NCBI GenBank assembly: GCA_964611755.1 | Contig: CAZTBB010000075.1 | Span: forward strand, 1-6,771 | Length of the DNA stretch: 6,771 nt | From: CAZTBB01 sp964611755 | GTDB taxonomy: Bacteria; Pseudomonadota; Alphaproteobacteria; Micavibrionales; Micavibrionaceae | Reading direction: 5' to 3' | Shown: positions 1 through 6,482 of the stretch, in pieces | How the letters are laid out: each line of letters opens with the position of its first letter | Position numbering within the stretch: the first letter of the stretch is position 1 | The notes under the pieces: model-generated | What the model was told of the DNA's origin: nothing | The model's database searches: none | The model's input: the letters and a program-made list of their open reading frames with translations, nothing else | Translations under genes and position numbers: made by a program

Positions 1-1
1 A

Positions 2-2125
2 TTGCGTACGGCTATTTCTGATCTTGAGGTGGAGCATAAGGAGATTAAAGGAAAGCTTTATCATGTGCGCTATCCTCTGGAGGACGGGAGTGGCTTCATC
101 AATATTGCGACCACGCGGCCTGAAACAATTTTGGCGGATGGTGCGATTGCCGTGCATCCGGATGATGAAAAATATGCGTCCTTGGTTGGCCAAAACGCCG
201 TTGTTCCTGTTTGCAACCGGATTATTCCCATTATTACAGATGAGTATGTGAAATCCGAATTCGGCTCGGGCGCTGTCAAAATTACTGCTGCGCATGATTA
301 CAATGATTTTGAAGTCTATCTTCGTCATAAAGACAAAGTTGACATTCCTCTTATCAATCTCATGAATCCTGATGGGACTATGAATGAAAACTGTCCGGAT
401 GACTATGTTGGCATGGATCGTTTTGATGCGCGTAAAAAGATTGTTGCAGACTTAGAAGAGCTGGATTTCCTCGTAAAAGTCGAAAATCATAACAACCAAG
501 TCCCTTATGGTGATCGCTCTGGCGTTGTGATTGAACCTTATCTCACTGATCAATGGTATTGCGATGCGCCGACTCTAGCCAAACCAGCGCTTGAAGCTGT
601 TGAGAGTGGCAAAACTGAATTTGTGCCTAAAAATTGGGAAAATACATATTTCCAATGGATGCGTAATATCCAGCCATGGTGTATTTCGCGCCAGCTTTGG
701 TGGGGGCATCAAATTCCTGCGTGGTATGGGCCAGATGGAAAAGTTTTTGTTGGTGAGAGCGTCGAGGATGTGAAAGCCGAGGCTTTAGAATTTTATAAAG
801 AAGAGGTTGAGCTTACTCAGGATGAAGATGTGCTCGATACATGGTTTTCATCCGCCCTATGGCCATTTTCAACACTTGGCTGGCCGGATAAAACCCCTGA
901 ACTGGATAAACATTACCCGGGCGATGTTCTGGTAACGGGCTTTGATATTATTTTCTTTTGGGTTGCCCGCATGATGATGATGGGTATCCATTTCATGGGA
1001 GATGTTCCTTTCAAGCAGGTTTACATCCATGCGCTTGTTCGTGATGCGAAAGGGCAGAAAATGTCTAAATCCAAGGGCAATGTTATGGATCCTTTGGAGC
1101 TGACCGAGAAATATGGGGCGGATGCTTTGCGTTTTACTATGGTGGCGATGGCCGCGCAGGGGCGTGATGTAAAGCTTTCCGAAGAGCGCATCGAAGGATA
1201 TCGTAACTTCGCTACTAAGCTTTGGAATGCTGCGCGTTATTGTGAAATGAATGATTGTAAGCCGCGTGATGGTTTTGACTCGTCTGCGGTTACTTATGCG
1301 CCTAATCAGTGGATTATTAGCGAGGTTGCTAAAACCAAGCAAGCGATCGATAAGGCCATGGGCGAAATGCGTTTTAATGAAGCGGCCAGTGCGATTTATC
1401 AGTTTACGTGGGGCACATTCTGCGATTGGTATCTGGAATTTACCAAACCTCTCTTACAAGGTGATGGTTCAGAGAAAGAGGAAATCCAGTCAACTACTGG
1501 ATGGGTTTTGGAGCAGATATTGATCTTACTCAACCCTTTCATGCCATTTATTACAGAAGAGCTTCATGAAGCTTTATGTGGTGGTCAGAATAGTGAATTG
1601 ATTAAAACAGCATGGCCAGAATACGATGCTCAGTTGATTAAAGATGAATCATCTCAAAGCATGGACTGGCTGATCAAGGTTATCTCCGAGATTCGCTCAG
1701 TGCGGGCCGACATGAATGTTCCGGCCGGTGCTAAGGTTGAACTTCTTGTGAAGGGTGCGGATGACTCTGCAAAAGAATGTTTCGAGCTTTATGAAGAAAT
1801 CTTAAAGCGGATGGCGCGTCTTGAAACAATTCAAATGAGCCAAGACATTCCTAAAGGCTCTATTCAGGCTGTTGTTGATGAAATCACACTGATTCTTCCA
1901 ATCGCCGACATCATTGATCTGGATGCTGAGCGCGAGCGTTTGCGCAAAGCTATCAGTAAGCTGGATCAGGATATTGCCAAGGTAGATGCCAAGCTTGGAA
2001 ATGAAAAGTTTATATCCAATGCTCCGGATGAGGTGATAGCGGAGCAAAAATCCCGCAAGGATGAGGCACAAGCCACGCGAACTAAGTTAGAGGCGGCGTT
2101 AAAACAACTAGAAGAAGCGGCGTAA
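2..2125 (+). CDS. valS: Valyl-tRNA synthetase, 3' part (5' end outside window)
   Basis: Class I aminoacyl-tRNA synthetase that charges tRNA-Val in the cytoplasm and hydrolyses mischarged Thr-tRNA in its CP1 editing domain. The visible 707 codons start inside that domain: residues 1-210 carry ATTRPET (36-42) and GSGAVKITAAHDYND (88-102). The second half of the Rossmann catalytic core follows, with CISRQLWWGHQIPAWY (227-242), DVLDTWFSSALW (276-287) and the signature KMSKS (353-357; bases 1058-1072). The helical anticodon-binding region spans about 410-560, and a charged, heptad-like C-terminal coiled coil covers about 640-707, typical of ValRS. The N-terminal HIGH motif and roughly 170-200 residues lie upstream of base 1. 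The TTG at base 2 corresponds to an internal leucine (LRTAISDLEVE in the family), so it is not a start. The stop is TAA, followed 18 bases later by a terminator. Intact as far as visible. Confidence 0.97.
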   Translation: MRTAISDLEVEHKEIKGKLYHVRYPLEDGSGFINIATTRPETILADGAIAVHPDDEKYASLVGQNAVVPVCNRIIPIITDEYVKSEFGSGAVKITAAHDYNDFEVYLRHKDKVDIPLINLMNPDGTMNENCPDDYVGMDRFDARKKIVADLEELDFLVKVENHNNQVPYGDRSGVVIEPYLTDQWYCDAPTLAKPALEAVESGKTEFVPKNWENTYFQWMRNIQPWCISRQLWWGHQIPAWYGPDGKVFVGESVEDVKAEALEFYKEEVELTQDEDVLDTWFSSALWPFSTLGWPDKTPELDKHYPGDVLVTGFDIIFFWVARMMMMGIHFMGDVPFKQVYIHALVRDAKGQKMSKSKGNVMDPLELTEKYGADALRFTMVAMAAQGRDVKLSEERIEGYRNFATKLWNAARYCEMNDCKPRDGFDSSAVTYAPNQWIISEVAKTKQAIDKAMGEMRFNEAASAIYQFTWGTFCDWYLEFTKPLLQGDGSEKEEIQSTTGWVLEQILILLNPFMPFITEELHEALCGGQNSELIKTAWPEYDAQLIKDESSQSMDWLIKVISEIRSVRADMNVPAGAKVELLVKGADDSAKECFELYEEILKRMARLETIQMSQDIPKGSIQAVVDEITLILPIADIIDLDAERERLRKAISKLDQDIAKVDAKLGNEKFISNAPDEVIAEQKSRKDEAQATRTKLEAALKQLEEAA

Positions 2126-2143
2126 CGCCTTCATAAACAACAA

Positions 2144-2167
2144 AAAAGCGGCCAAACAGCCGCTTTT
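2144..2167. terminator. Bidirectional intrinsic terminator between valS and rpmE
   Basis: A perfect 9-bp inverted repeat, AAAAGCGGC (2144-2152) and GCCGCTTTT (2159-2167), encloses the 6-base loop CAAACA. On the plus strand the stem ends in CTTTTATTTTAT, and on the minus strand in CTTTTTTG, so both strands have a U-rich tail. It lies 18 bases after the valS stop and 25 bases after the minus-strand rpmE stop, as expected for a shared terminator of two convergent genes. Confidence 0.9.
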
Positions 2168-2192
2168 ATTTTATAAATAGAAACAAAGACAA

Positions 2193-2432
2193 TTAGTCTT
2201 CTTTTGTTTCTCCACCAATAGAGAAGCTTCCAAAACGCTTTTCGAACTTGGATAGCTGGCCTTTTTCGACAACTTTACCAGTTCCGCCTTGCCATGCCGG
2301 GTGTGTTAGAGGATCAACGTCCAATTTCAAAACATCCCCTTCTTTGCCCCAAGTTGAGCGTGTCTTATATTCGGTTCCATCTGTCATCACGACTGTAATT
2401 TCGTGGTAATCAGGGTGTATTTCGGCTTTCAT
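2193..2432 (-). CDS. rpmE: 50S ribosomal protein bL31, cysteine-free form
   Basis: Small protein of the large ribosomal subunit that sits at the central protuberance and bridges to the 30S subunit. The 79 residues show the family opening KAEIHPDYHEITVVMTDGTE, then TRSTWGKEGD, HPAWQGGTGK and the closing KFEKRFG. The four zinc-binding cysteines of the E. coli type A protein are absent; the SCSCG region is replaced by VMTDGTE. This C-minus form is common in alphaproteobacteria. The start at 2432 is supported by a Shine-Dalgarno sequence AGAAGGAA eight bases upstream. The gene is monocistronic: convergent with valS and divergent from epmA. Confidence 0.95.
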   Translation of the reverse strand: MKAEIHPDYHEITVVMTDGTEYKTRSTWGKEGDVLKLDVDPLTHPAWQGGTGKVVEKGQLSKFEKRFGSFSIGGETKED

Positions 2433-2440
2433 TTCATTTA

Positions 2441-2448
2441 TTCCTTCT
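2441..2448 (-). promoter_or_regulatory. Ribosome binding site of rpmE
   Basis: Minus-strand AGAAGGAA lies eight bases before the rpmE ATG. An ATG four bases upstream of the chosen start is out of frame and meets TGA after one codon, so the Shine-Dalgarno position supports the start at 2432. Confidence 0.65.
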
Positions 2449-2470
2449 TGAATGAAGAGGATTTTTATCG

Positions 2471-2479
2471 TTTATAGCA
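2471..2479 (-). promoter_or_regulatory. Candidate extended -10 promoter of rpmE
   Basis: Minus-strand TGCTATAAA matches an extended -10 element (TGn followed by TATAAA, five of six to consensus). It sits about 39 bases before the rpmE start, giving an inferred leader of about 30 bases. No good -35 hexamer occurs at the normal distance (an A tract lies there), which is tolerable for extended -10 promoters. This is a pattern match only. Confidence 0.4.
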
Positions 2480-2519
2480 CAATATTGCAAGTATTTTTTT
2501 ACAAAAAGGCAGAGTTTGT

Positions 2520-3536
2520 ATGGCGTGGTACCATCCTTACAATTTTGATAAGAAAAAACCATATCTTTTAAAGCGTATGGCACTGGTTAAGGCGGTGCGC
2601 TCTTATTTTGATCATTTGGGCTTTCTGGAGGTAGAGACACCCATTTTACAAACATGCCCGACTATGGATACACATATCCATGGTTTTAAGACGGAGCTTT
2701 TAAATTTAGACCGCACATATAAGGCAGACTTTTACCTGCATACAAGTCCGGAATTTGCCATGAAAAAGCTAATGGTTGCGGGCATAGAGCAGCTCTATCA
2801 AATTTGCCATGTTTTCAGAAACGCTGAAGGATCAAGGCTACATAGTCCAGAATTTACAATGATAGAGTGGTATCGTGCACAAGCAGATTATAAAGATATC
2901 ATGGCAGATTGTGTTGCTCTATTGCGCCATTGTGCCAAGGAATTGGATATATCCCATTATGAATTTCAAGGCAGGCGCTGTGATCCCTTCGCCGAATGGC
3001 AAAAAATTACTGTAGAGCAAGCATTTAAGCAAATGGCGAATATTAATCTGGGCGATTATCTGGAGGATGTTTCGGGATTTGCGAAGGCTATCGAAGGACA
3101 GGGAATAGATGTGGCTGATGATGATCGCTGGGATGATCTGTTTTTCCGTGTTATGGCTGAAAAAGTAGAACCGCATCTTGGTATGGAAGTTCCCTGCATT
3201 CTCTATGATTACCCAGCGTCTATGGCGTCTTTATCGCGTAAAAAACCATCAAATCAGCGTTATGCCGAGCGTTTTGAGCTCTATGTCTGCGGCATTGAGC
3301 TCGCGAATGCCTTCGGAGAGCTCACAGATGCCAAAGAACAGCGTAAGCGTTTCGAAGAGGAGATGGACACCAAAGAACTGCTCTACGGTGAGCGTTACCC
3401 AATTGATGAAGAATTCCTGCAGGCTTTGGAATTTGGATTACCTGAAAGTGGTGGGATAGCACTCGGCATTGACCGCTTGGCGATGTTGGCAAGCGGGGCA
3501 AAGCATATTAAAGATGTGTTGTGGTCCGAGGTTTAA
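2520..3536 (+). CDS. epmA: Elongation factor P beta-lysine ligase (EpmA/PoxA/GenX)
   Basis: Class II lysyl-tRNA synthetase paralogue that adenylates (R)-beta-lysine and joins it to a conserved lysine of elongation factor P, which helps ribosomes through polyproline stretches. The 338 residues (E. coli 325) form a catalytic core without the N-terminal anticodon-binding domain of LysRS. Visible elements are motif 1 around VETPIL (38-43), the TSPEFAMK substrate loop (75-82), motif 2 beginning FRNAEGSRLHSPEF (99-112), GIELANAFGELTDAKEQ (258-274) and motif 3 GGIALGIDRLAML (311-323). Ala314 aligns with E. coli Ala298, which favours beta-lysine; true LysRS has Gly. ATG 2520 follows a weak AAGGCAGAG purine stretch, and its N-terminus matches the family length. 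Neither efp nor epmB is in the window. The stop codon overlaps that of fda on the other strand. Confidence 0.93.
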   Translation: MAWYHPYNFDKKKPYLLKRMALVKAVRSYFDHLGFLEVETPILQTCPTMDTHIHGFKTELLNLDRTYKADFYLHTSPEFAMKKLMVAGIEQLYQICHVFRNAEGSRLHSPEFTMIEWYRAQADYKDIMADCVALLRHCAKELDISHYEFQGRRCDPFAEWQKITVEQAFKQMANINLGDYLEDVSGFAKAIEGQGIDVADDDRWDDLFFRVMAEKVEPHLGMEVPCILYDYPASMASLSRKKPSNQRYAERFELYVCGIELANAFGELTDAKEQRKRFEEEMDTKELLYGERYPIDEEFLQALEFGLPESGGIALGIDRLAMLASGAKHIKDVLWSEV

Positions 3537-4447
3537 GCGGCTTGAGAGGCGCTGTTGCCCGCTAGAGACGCTGCACAGATCTTATTTATCGCATTGCCAA
3601 GTGCGGCATCAAATTCCGCATCACTTTGATCTGCACTCAAATCATTTGTGAGGGCACGTGAAAAGCTAGCCACCATGCCATTATTCTGCTCTAGGCGTTT
3701 ACAGGCCTCTGTGAGGTCATAACCTCCAGAGAGGGCCACAACAAGAACAACATTGTCATGGGCGACAAGATCAGCATAAAGATTTGCTTTCTCAGGCAAT
3801 GTTAGTTTGAGCATAATTTTTTGATCAGCAGAAAGTGCATTTGCATGTTTTACTAATTCTTTATGCAATATGTCTTCGGCTTCAGCCTTATCGGGTGCGT
3901 TGATATTCACCTCAGGCTCAATAATGGGAACCATGCCATAGGAAATAACCTTTTTGGCAATTTCAAATTGTTGCTCAACAACAGCCGCAATACCTGAGGC
4001 AGAGGCCGTGTTAATAACAGAGCGCATTTTAGTTCCAAAAATGCCTTTTTCTTTACCGCGTGTGAGCAAAGCATCCAGCTCCGGCATCGGCTTCATGATT
4101 TGAACGCCGTTTTCTTCATCAGCCAGCCCCTTATCAATTTTCAGGAAGGGAACAACGCCAAGCTTTTCCCAAAGATATTTGGCCGTTGGCATGCCCTCAA
4201 TTGCGTTATCCATTGTCTTTTCAAAAAGAATAGCGCCTAAAATTTTTTCACCTGTAAAGCTTGGGGCTGTGATGATACGTGTGCGCATTTGATGAACCAA
4301 ATCAAACATCTCATCTTCATTGCTGTAGGCATCTTCGGAAACACCGTATTGTTTAAGTGCCTTGGGAGTGGATCCACCGCTTTGGTCCAATGCTGCAATA
4401 AACCCTTTGCCTGATGAAATTTTTGCTAATTGTTCCTGATATGCCAT
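3533..4447 (-). CDS. fda: Class I fructose-bisphosphate aldolase (Fda type)
   Basis: Schiff-base, metal-independent aldolase that splits fructose 1,6-bisphosphate into dihydroxyacetone phosphate and glyceraldehyde 3-phosphate, or runs in reverse in gluconeogenesis. Its 304 residues follow the Staphylococcus Fda family (about 296) end to end: KGFIAALDQSGGSTPKAL (14-31), YSNEDEMF (41-48), FLKIDKGLA (101-109), FGTKMRS (137-143), IIEPEVNI (175-182), the active-site IMLKLTLP with Lys214 aligned to the S. aureus Schiff-base lysine 212, LSGGYD (239-244) and SFSRAL (261-266). The Ala/Ser-rich C-terminal tail is slightly longer than in the family. The start at 4447 has a near-perfect AAGGAG seven bases upstream and its own promoter. 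It is unrelated to the zinc-dependent class II enzyme. Its last four bases overlap the end of convergent epmA. Reported by sequence resemblance only. Confidence 0.96.
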   Translation of the reverse strand: MAYQEQLAKISSGKGFIAALDQSGGSTPKALKQYGVSEDAYSNEDEMFDLVHQMRTRIITAPSFTGEKILGAILFEKTMDNAIEGMPTAKYLWEKLGVVPFLKIDKGLADEENGVQIMKPMPELDALLTRGKEKGIFGTKMRSVINTASASGIAAVVEQQFEIAKKVISYGMVPIIEPEVNINAPDKAEAEDILHKELVKHANALSADQKIMLKLTLPEKANLYADLVAHDNVVLVVALSGGYDLTEACKRLEQNNGMVASFSRALTNDLSADQSDAEFDAALGNAINKICAASLAGNSASQAA

Positions 4448-4454
4448 TGGGGAT

Positions 4455-4460
4455 CTCCTT
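4455..4460 (-). promoter_or_regulatory. Strong ribosome binding site of fda
   Basis: Minus-strand AAGGAG lies seven bases before the ATG at 4447. This is the best Shine-Dalgarno match in the window and suits a highly expressed glycolytic enzyme. Confidence 0.85.
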
Positions 4461-4480
4461 AAATTCTAATAACAAGAATA

Positions 4481-4509
4481 GTCATAGCCAAGGAATCAAA
4501 GGCTGACAA
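4481..4509 (-). promoter_or_regulatory. Candidate sigma70-type promoter of fda
   Basis: On the minus strand, -35 TTGTCA (4504-4509, five of six to consensus) is separated by exactly 17 bases from -10 TATGAC (4481-4486, four of six). The predicted start near 4474 leaves a leader of about 27 bases containing the Shine-Dalgarno sequence. The element begins just after the stop of the upstream small gene (4526), so fda can be transcribed independently of the regulator pair. Confidence 0.55.
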
Positions 4510-4525
4510 GGGTTTTTAAAGGAAT

Positions 4526-4702
4526 TTAGGGGGCTTTGGGCACATCAAAGCAGTGCATATGATCAGCATTCAAATCCGGTGCACGCGCCGCAAACTCTGC
4601 AAATAAGTCAGGCGTGTACGGCTCTGGTGAAACAGAAGGGCTGAATGCACGTAGAAGGGCTGTGTCTAATGTTGCAATAACAGAAGGAGAGAGTTTAGCC
4701 AT
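4526..4702 (-). CDS. Small protein of unknown function (58 aa), coupled to regulator
   Basis: I do not recognise this family. The 58 residues begin MAKLSPSVIATLDTALLRAF, continue through a Pro/Ser-rich SPSVSPEPYTP, and end in an acidic/aromatic segment with LFAEFAARAPDL and a single His-Met-His-Cys cluster near the C-terminus. No signal peptide or membrane segment is evident. A longer reading of the same frame from 4858 is possible, but it would run antiparallel to nothing useful and overlap the regulator by 164 bases. The start at 4702 is preferred because AGGAAGGG lies about 11 bases upstream. Its ATG overlaps the last eight bases of the regulator gene (4695-4702), suggesting translational coupling. 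It could be a regulator partner, or a small orphan gene; composition and coupling argue that it is translated. Confidence 0.6.
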   Translation of the reverse strand: MAKLSPSVIATLDTALLRAFSPSVSPEPYTPDLFAEFAARAPDLNADHMHCFDVPKAP

Positions 4703-5267
4703 CTTGAATAATCCCTTCCTGAACAAGTTTATTATAAGCACGATGATCCGTTGCGCCCGGCATATCATAGAGATTACCAAGAATGTCTTTTTTAACCGCC
4801 TCTTTTTGTTCATACAATGTTGCAACAAGTTTAGCATCGCGCAAGGTTGCTTTTTCAAGGTTTAAGGCCTCGATGAACCCGCTCAGCAATAATTTCAGAT
4901 TTTCGTGATGTCCCTCACAATAAGCAAGCGCTTCATTAAGGCTTATTTTTGAATAGCCACATAGTGTCAGTGTTTTTGAGCGGGCATCATCCATACAATC
5001 TTGGCGCATAATGCAGCCATAATTATACAGCCAATCAATTTCACGTGTGATAACAGGTTTAGGCAGGTTAAGCCTCTCCATAATATTCGATTGTGTAGTA
5101 TGTGGGTTTTGATCGATGTCCACGAGGATAAGAGCTCGGCGTAAGGGCGAGGAGGGCATAGATCCTAATGCCTCTACTAAATGGTCAATCACACGGCAGG
5201 CCTTATGCCCTTGCGATGCCATAACACGATTGGCGATATGTTGCATCATAAGACCATTTAGCGCCAT
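4695..5267 (-). CDS. MarR-like winged-helix transcriptional regulator
   Basis: Predicted DNA-binding protein of 190 residues. Residues about 43-107 fit a MarR-type winged helix: a first helix RRALILVDID, then TTQSNIMERLNLPKPVITRE as helix-turn-helix with recognition helix, IDWLYNYGCI, and a beta wing with DDARSKTLTLCGYS (93-106), which resembles the conserved D-x-R-S-K wing of MarR proteins. The C-terminal 85 residues look helical and charged and may dimerise, but I recognise no ligand-binding motif. The start is uncertain: ATG 5267 lacks a Shine-Dalgarno sequence, an in-frame TAA lies three codons upstream, and Met7, Met8 and Met16 are alternatives. It follows the gap terminator and overlaps the 58-residue gene by eight bases. 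It may regulate itself or neighbouring sugar genes (inference). MarR membership is by fold-like pattern, not a close match. Confidence 0.72.
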   Translation of the reverse strand: MALNGLMMQHIANRVMASQGHKACRVIDHLVEALGSMPSSPLRRALILVDIDQNPHTTQSNIMERLNLPKPVITREIDWLYNYGCIMRQDCMDDARSKTLTLCGYSKISLNEALAYCEGHHENLKLLLSGFIEALNLEKATLRDAKLVATLYEQKEAVKKDILGNLYDMPGATDHRAYNKLVQEGIIQDG

Positions 5268-5318
5268 AAAGCGTTAATTTTTGATTAATATTTGGGGCTT
5301 TGAATGGCGGCCACTAAA

Positions 5319-5352
5319 AAGCCGGACTATGCGCTAAGGCTTAGTCCGGCTT
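5319..5352 (-). terminator. Intrinsic terminator downstream of gap
   Basis: A perfect 11-bp inverted repeat, AAGCCGGACTA (5319-5329) and TAGTCCGGCTT (5342-5352), has a 12-base loop. Read on the minus strand, the right arm runs into CTTTTTAG, giving a five-U tail. It lies about 80 bases after the gap stop and about 50 bases before the regulator start, so it should separate the tkt-gap transcript from the downstream regulator. Any promoter for the regulator would have to lie in the AT-rich 5268-5318, where I see no convincing -35/-10 pair. Confidence 0.88.
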
Positions 5353-5431
5353 GCCACGGAGAACGGTTTAGAACTCCAGAATATACTTGCAATTCGAATA
5401 TGGTCAATAAAAAAAGATAATTTTTTTCATT
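5353..5431 (-). other. gap 3' untranslated region, AT-rich
   Basis: 79 bases lie between the gap stop and its terminator. They include A7 (5409-5415) and T7 (5421-5427) facing each other across five bases. No open reading frame, tRNA or recognisable RNA element is seen. This is probably just the transcript tail. Confidence 0.4.
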
Positions 5432-6442
5432 TTATTCATAGCCGGCATTGTGCATCGCAATAGCAGTATCTAGCATGCGGCAGGAAAAGCCCCATTCATT
5501 ATCATACCAGGCCATAACACGAACAAGCTTGCCATCAACTATTTTTGTGCCCTCAAGGCTGAACATGGCGGAATGAGGGTCATGGTTAAAGTCACTGGAG
5601 ACACATGGATCATCATAAACCCCAAGAACACCTTTAAGACGTCCATTGGCGGCCTCTGTCATGGCGGCGTTGATTTCCTCAACGGATGTTTCTTTTCCCG
5701 GAATAAATTTCAGATCAACGAGAGAGACATTGGGAACAGGCACACGCACAGATGTACCATGAAGCTTGCCTTGAAGTTCAGGCAGAACACGGCCAACGGC
5801 TTTGGCTGCGCCCGTAGATGTCGGAATCATGTTTGTGGCTGCGGCTCGCGCGCGGAATGGATCTTTATGGGAGGCGTCCACGGTGTTTTGATCCCCTGTA
5901 TAGGCATGAATAGTTGTCATGAAGCCACTTTCGATGCCAACGGTTTCATGCAAAACGGAGGCAACAGGCGCAAGGCAATTGGTTGTACATGAGGCATTCG
6001 AGATAATTTTGTGGCTTGCCTCAATCTTGTCATGGTTAACGCCATAAACAACGGTGAGGTCTTCTTCATCAGCAGGAGCAGAGATTAATACTTTCTTGGC
6101 ACCGGCATTCAGGTGCTTGGTTGCACCTTCACGATCTTTAAAGTGGCCGGTACACTCAAAAAGGATATCGACATCTTCATCCCCCCAATGAAGCTCTTGC
6201 GGATCACGGCTGCGGAAACGGCGGACCTTTTTTCCTGCAATAGTGATTTCATCATCGCCTTGCTTGGACACATCAAAAGGGGCACGCCCATGGATGGAAT
6301 CATATTTTAGAAGTGGAAAGAAGTTACCACCCGGGTCATTGACGGCAACAAGTTCAATATCATCGCGTCCTTCTTCAAAGATAGCGCGCGCCACAAGGCG
6401 GCCAATACGTCCAAAACCATTAATCGCAACTTTTACAGTCAT
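5432..6442 (-). CDS. gap: Type I glyceraldehyde-3-phosphate dehydrogenase
   Basis: Oxidises glyceraldehyde 3-phosphate to 1,3-bisphosphoglycerate in glycolysis, or the reverse in gluconeogenesis or carbon fixation. It is a cytoplasmic homotetramer by family. The 336 residues match family length. The N-terminal Rossmann fold shows INGFGRIGRL (7-16) and the cofactor loop AVNDPGG (33-39). The active site is SNASCTTNCLAP with nucleophile Cys152, and the base is His179 in TTIHAYTGDQ. TSTGAAKAVG (208-217), the phosphate-binding region, and the closing WYDNEWGFS are also present. Residues A190-S191 in DASHKD resemble the NADP-accepting chloroplast/cyanobacterial form (see findings). The start at 6442 has AAAGGGG six bases upstream. 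The 40-base gap after tkt, with no terminator, suggests a tkt-gap operon. Confidence 0.98.
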   Translation of the reverse strand: MTVKVAINGFGRIGRLVARAIFEEGRDDIELVAVNDPGGNFFPLLKYDSIHGRAPFDVSKQGDDEITIAGKKVRRFRSRDPQELHWGDEDVDILFECTGHFKDREGATKHLNAGAKKVLISAPADEEDLTVVYGVNHDKIEASHKIISNASCTTNCLAPVASVLHETVGIESGFMTTIHAYTGDQNTVDASHKDPFRARAAATNMIPTSTGAAKAVGRVLPELQGKLHGTSVRVPVPNVSLVDLKFIPGKETSVEEINAAMTEAANGRLKGVLGVYDDPCVSSDFNHDPHSAMFSLEGTKIVDGKLVRVMAWYDNEWGFSCRMLDTAIAMHNAGYE

Positions 6443-6448
6443 CTTGAT

Positions 6449-6455
6449 CCCCTTT
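6449..6455 (-). promoter_or_regulatory. Ribosome binding site of gap
   Basis: Minus-strand AAAGGGG lies six bases before the ATG at 6442. It sits within the 40-base tkt-gap spacer, and no separate promoter is evident there, which favours read-through from tkt. Confidence 0.7.
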
Positions 6456-6482
6456 ATCGTTTAAATTTTATCCGAAGCTGTT

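Noticed and set aside
2..4. TTG start codon for a complete 707-residue valS
   Set aside because: The encoded residues correspond to an internal segment of ValRS within the editing domain, and the HIGH motif is absent, so the gene is cut by the window edge.
869..1342. 157-codon open frame on the minus strand inside valS
   Set aside because: It is fully antisense to a conserved coding region, has no recognisable domain, and its composition is basic and histidine-rich as expected of a shadow frame.
2448..2478. Promoter for epmA on the plus strand (TTGAAT with TATAGC or TTTATA)
   Set aside because: The spacing is 19 bases for the better -10 and the match is only three of six at 17 bases. Too weak to call, although a promoter must lie in this spacer.
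3536..3567. AGCGG/CCGCT pairing at the epmA-fda junction as a terminator
   Set aside because: It has only five base pairs with an 18-base loop and no U tract on either strand.
4703..4858. N-terminal extension of the 58-residue gene to 4858
   Set aside because: It would overlap the regulator by 164 bases, and the added residues are basic and Cys/Ile-rich, unlike the downstream part. The Shine-Dalgarno sequence sits before 4702 instead.
5409..5427. A7/T7 inverted repeat after gap as a second terminator
   Set aside because: The stem would contain only A-U pairs with no GC core, so it is unlikely to be stable. The GC-rich hairpin at 5319-5352 is the credible terminator.
5573..5992. 139-codon open frame on the plus strand inside gap
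   Set aside because: It is antisense to conserved GAPDH sequence including the active site, with low-quality composition rich in Cys, Gly and Asn. No family is recognisable.
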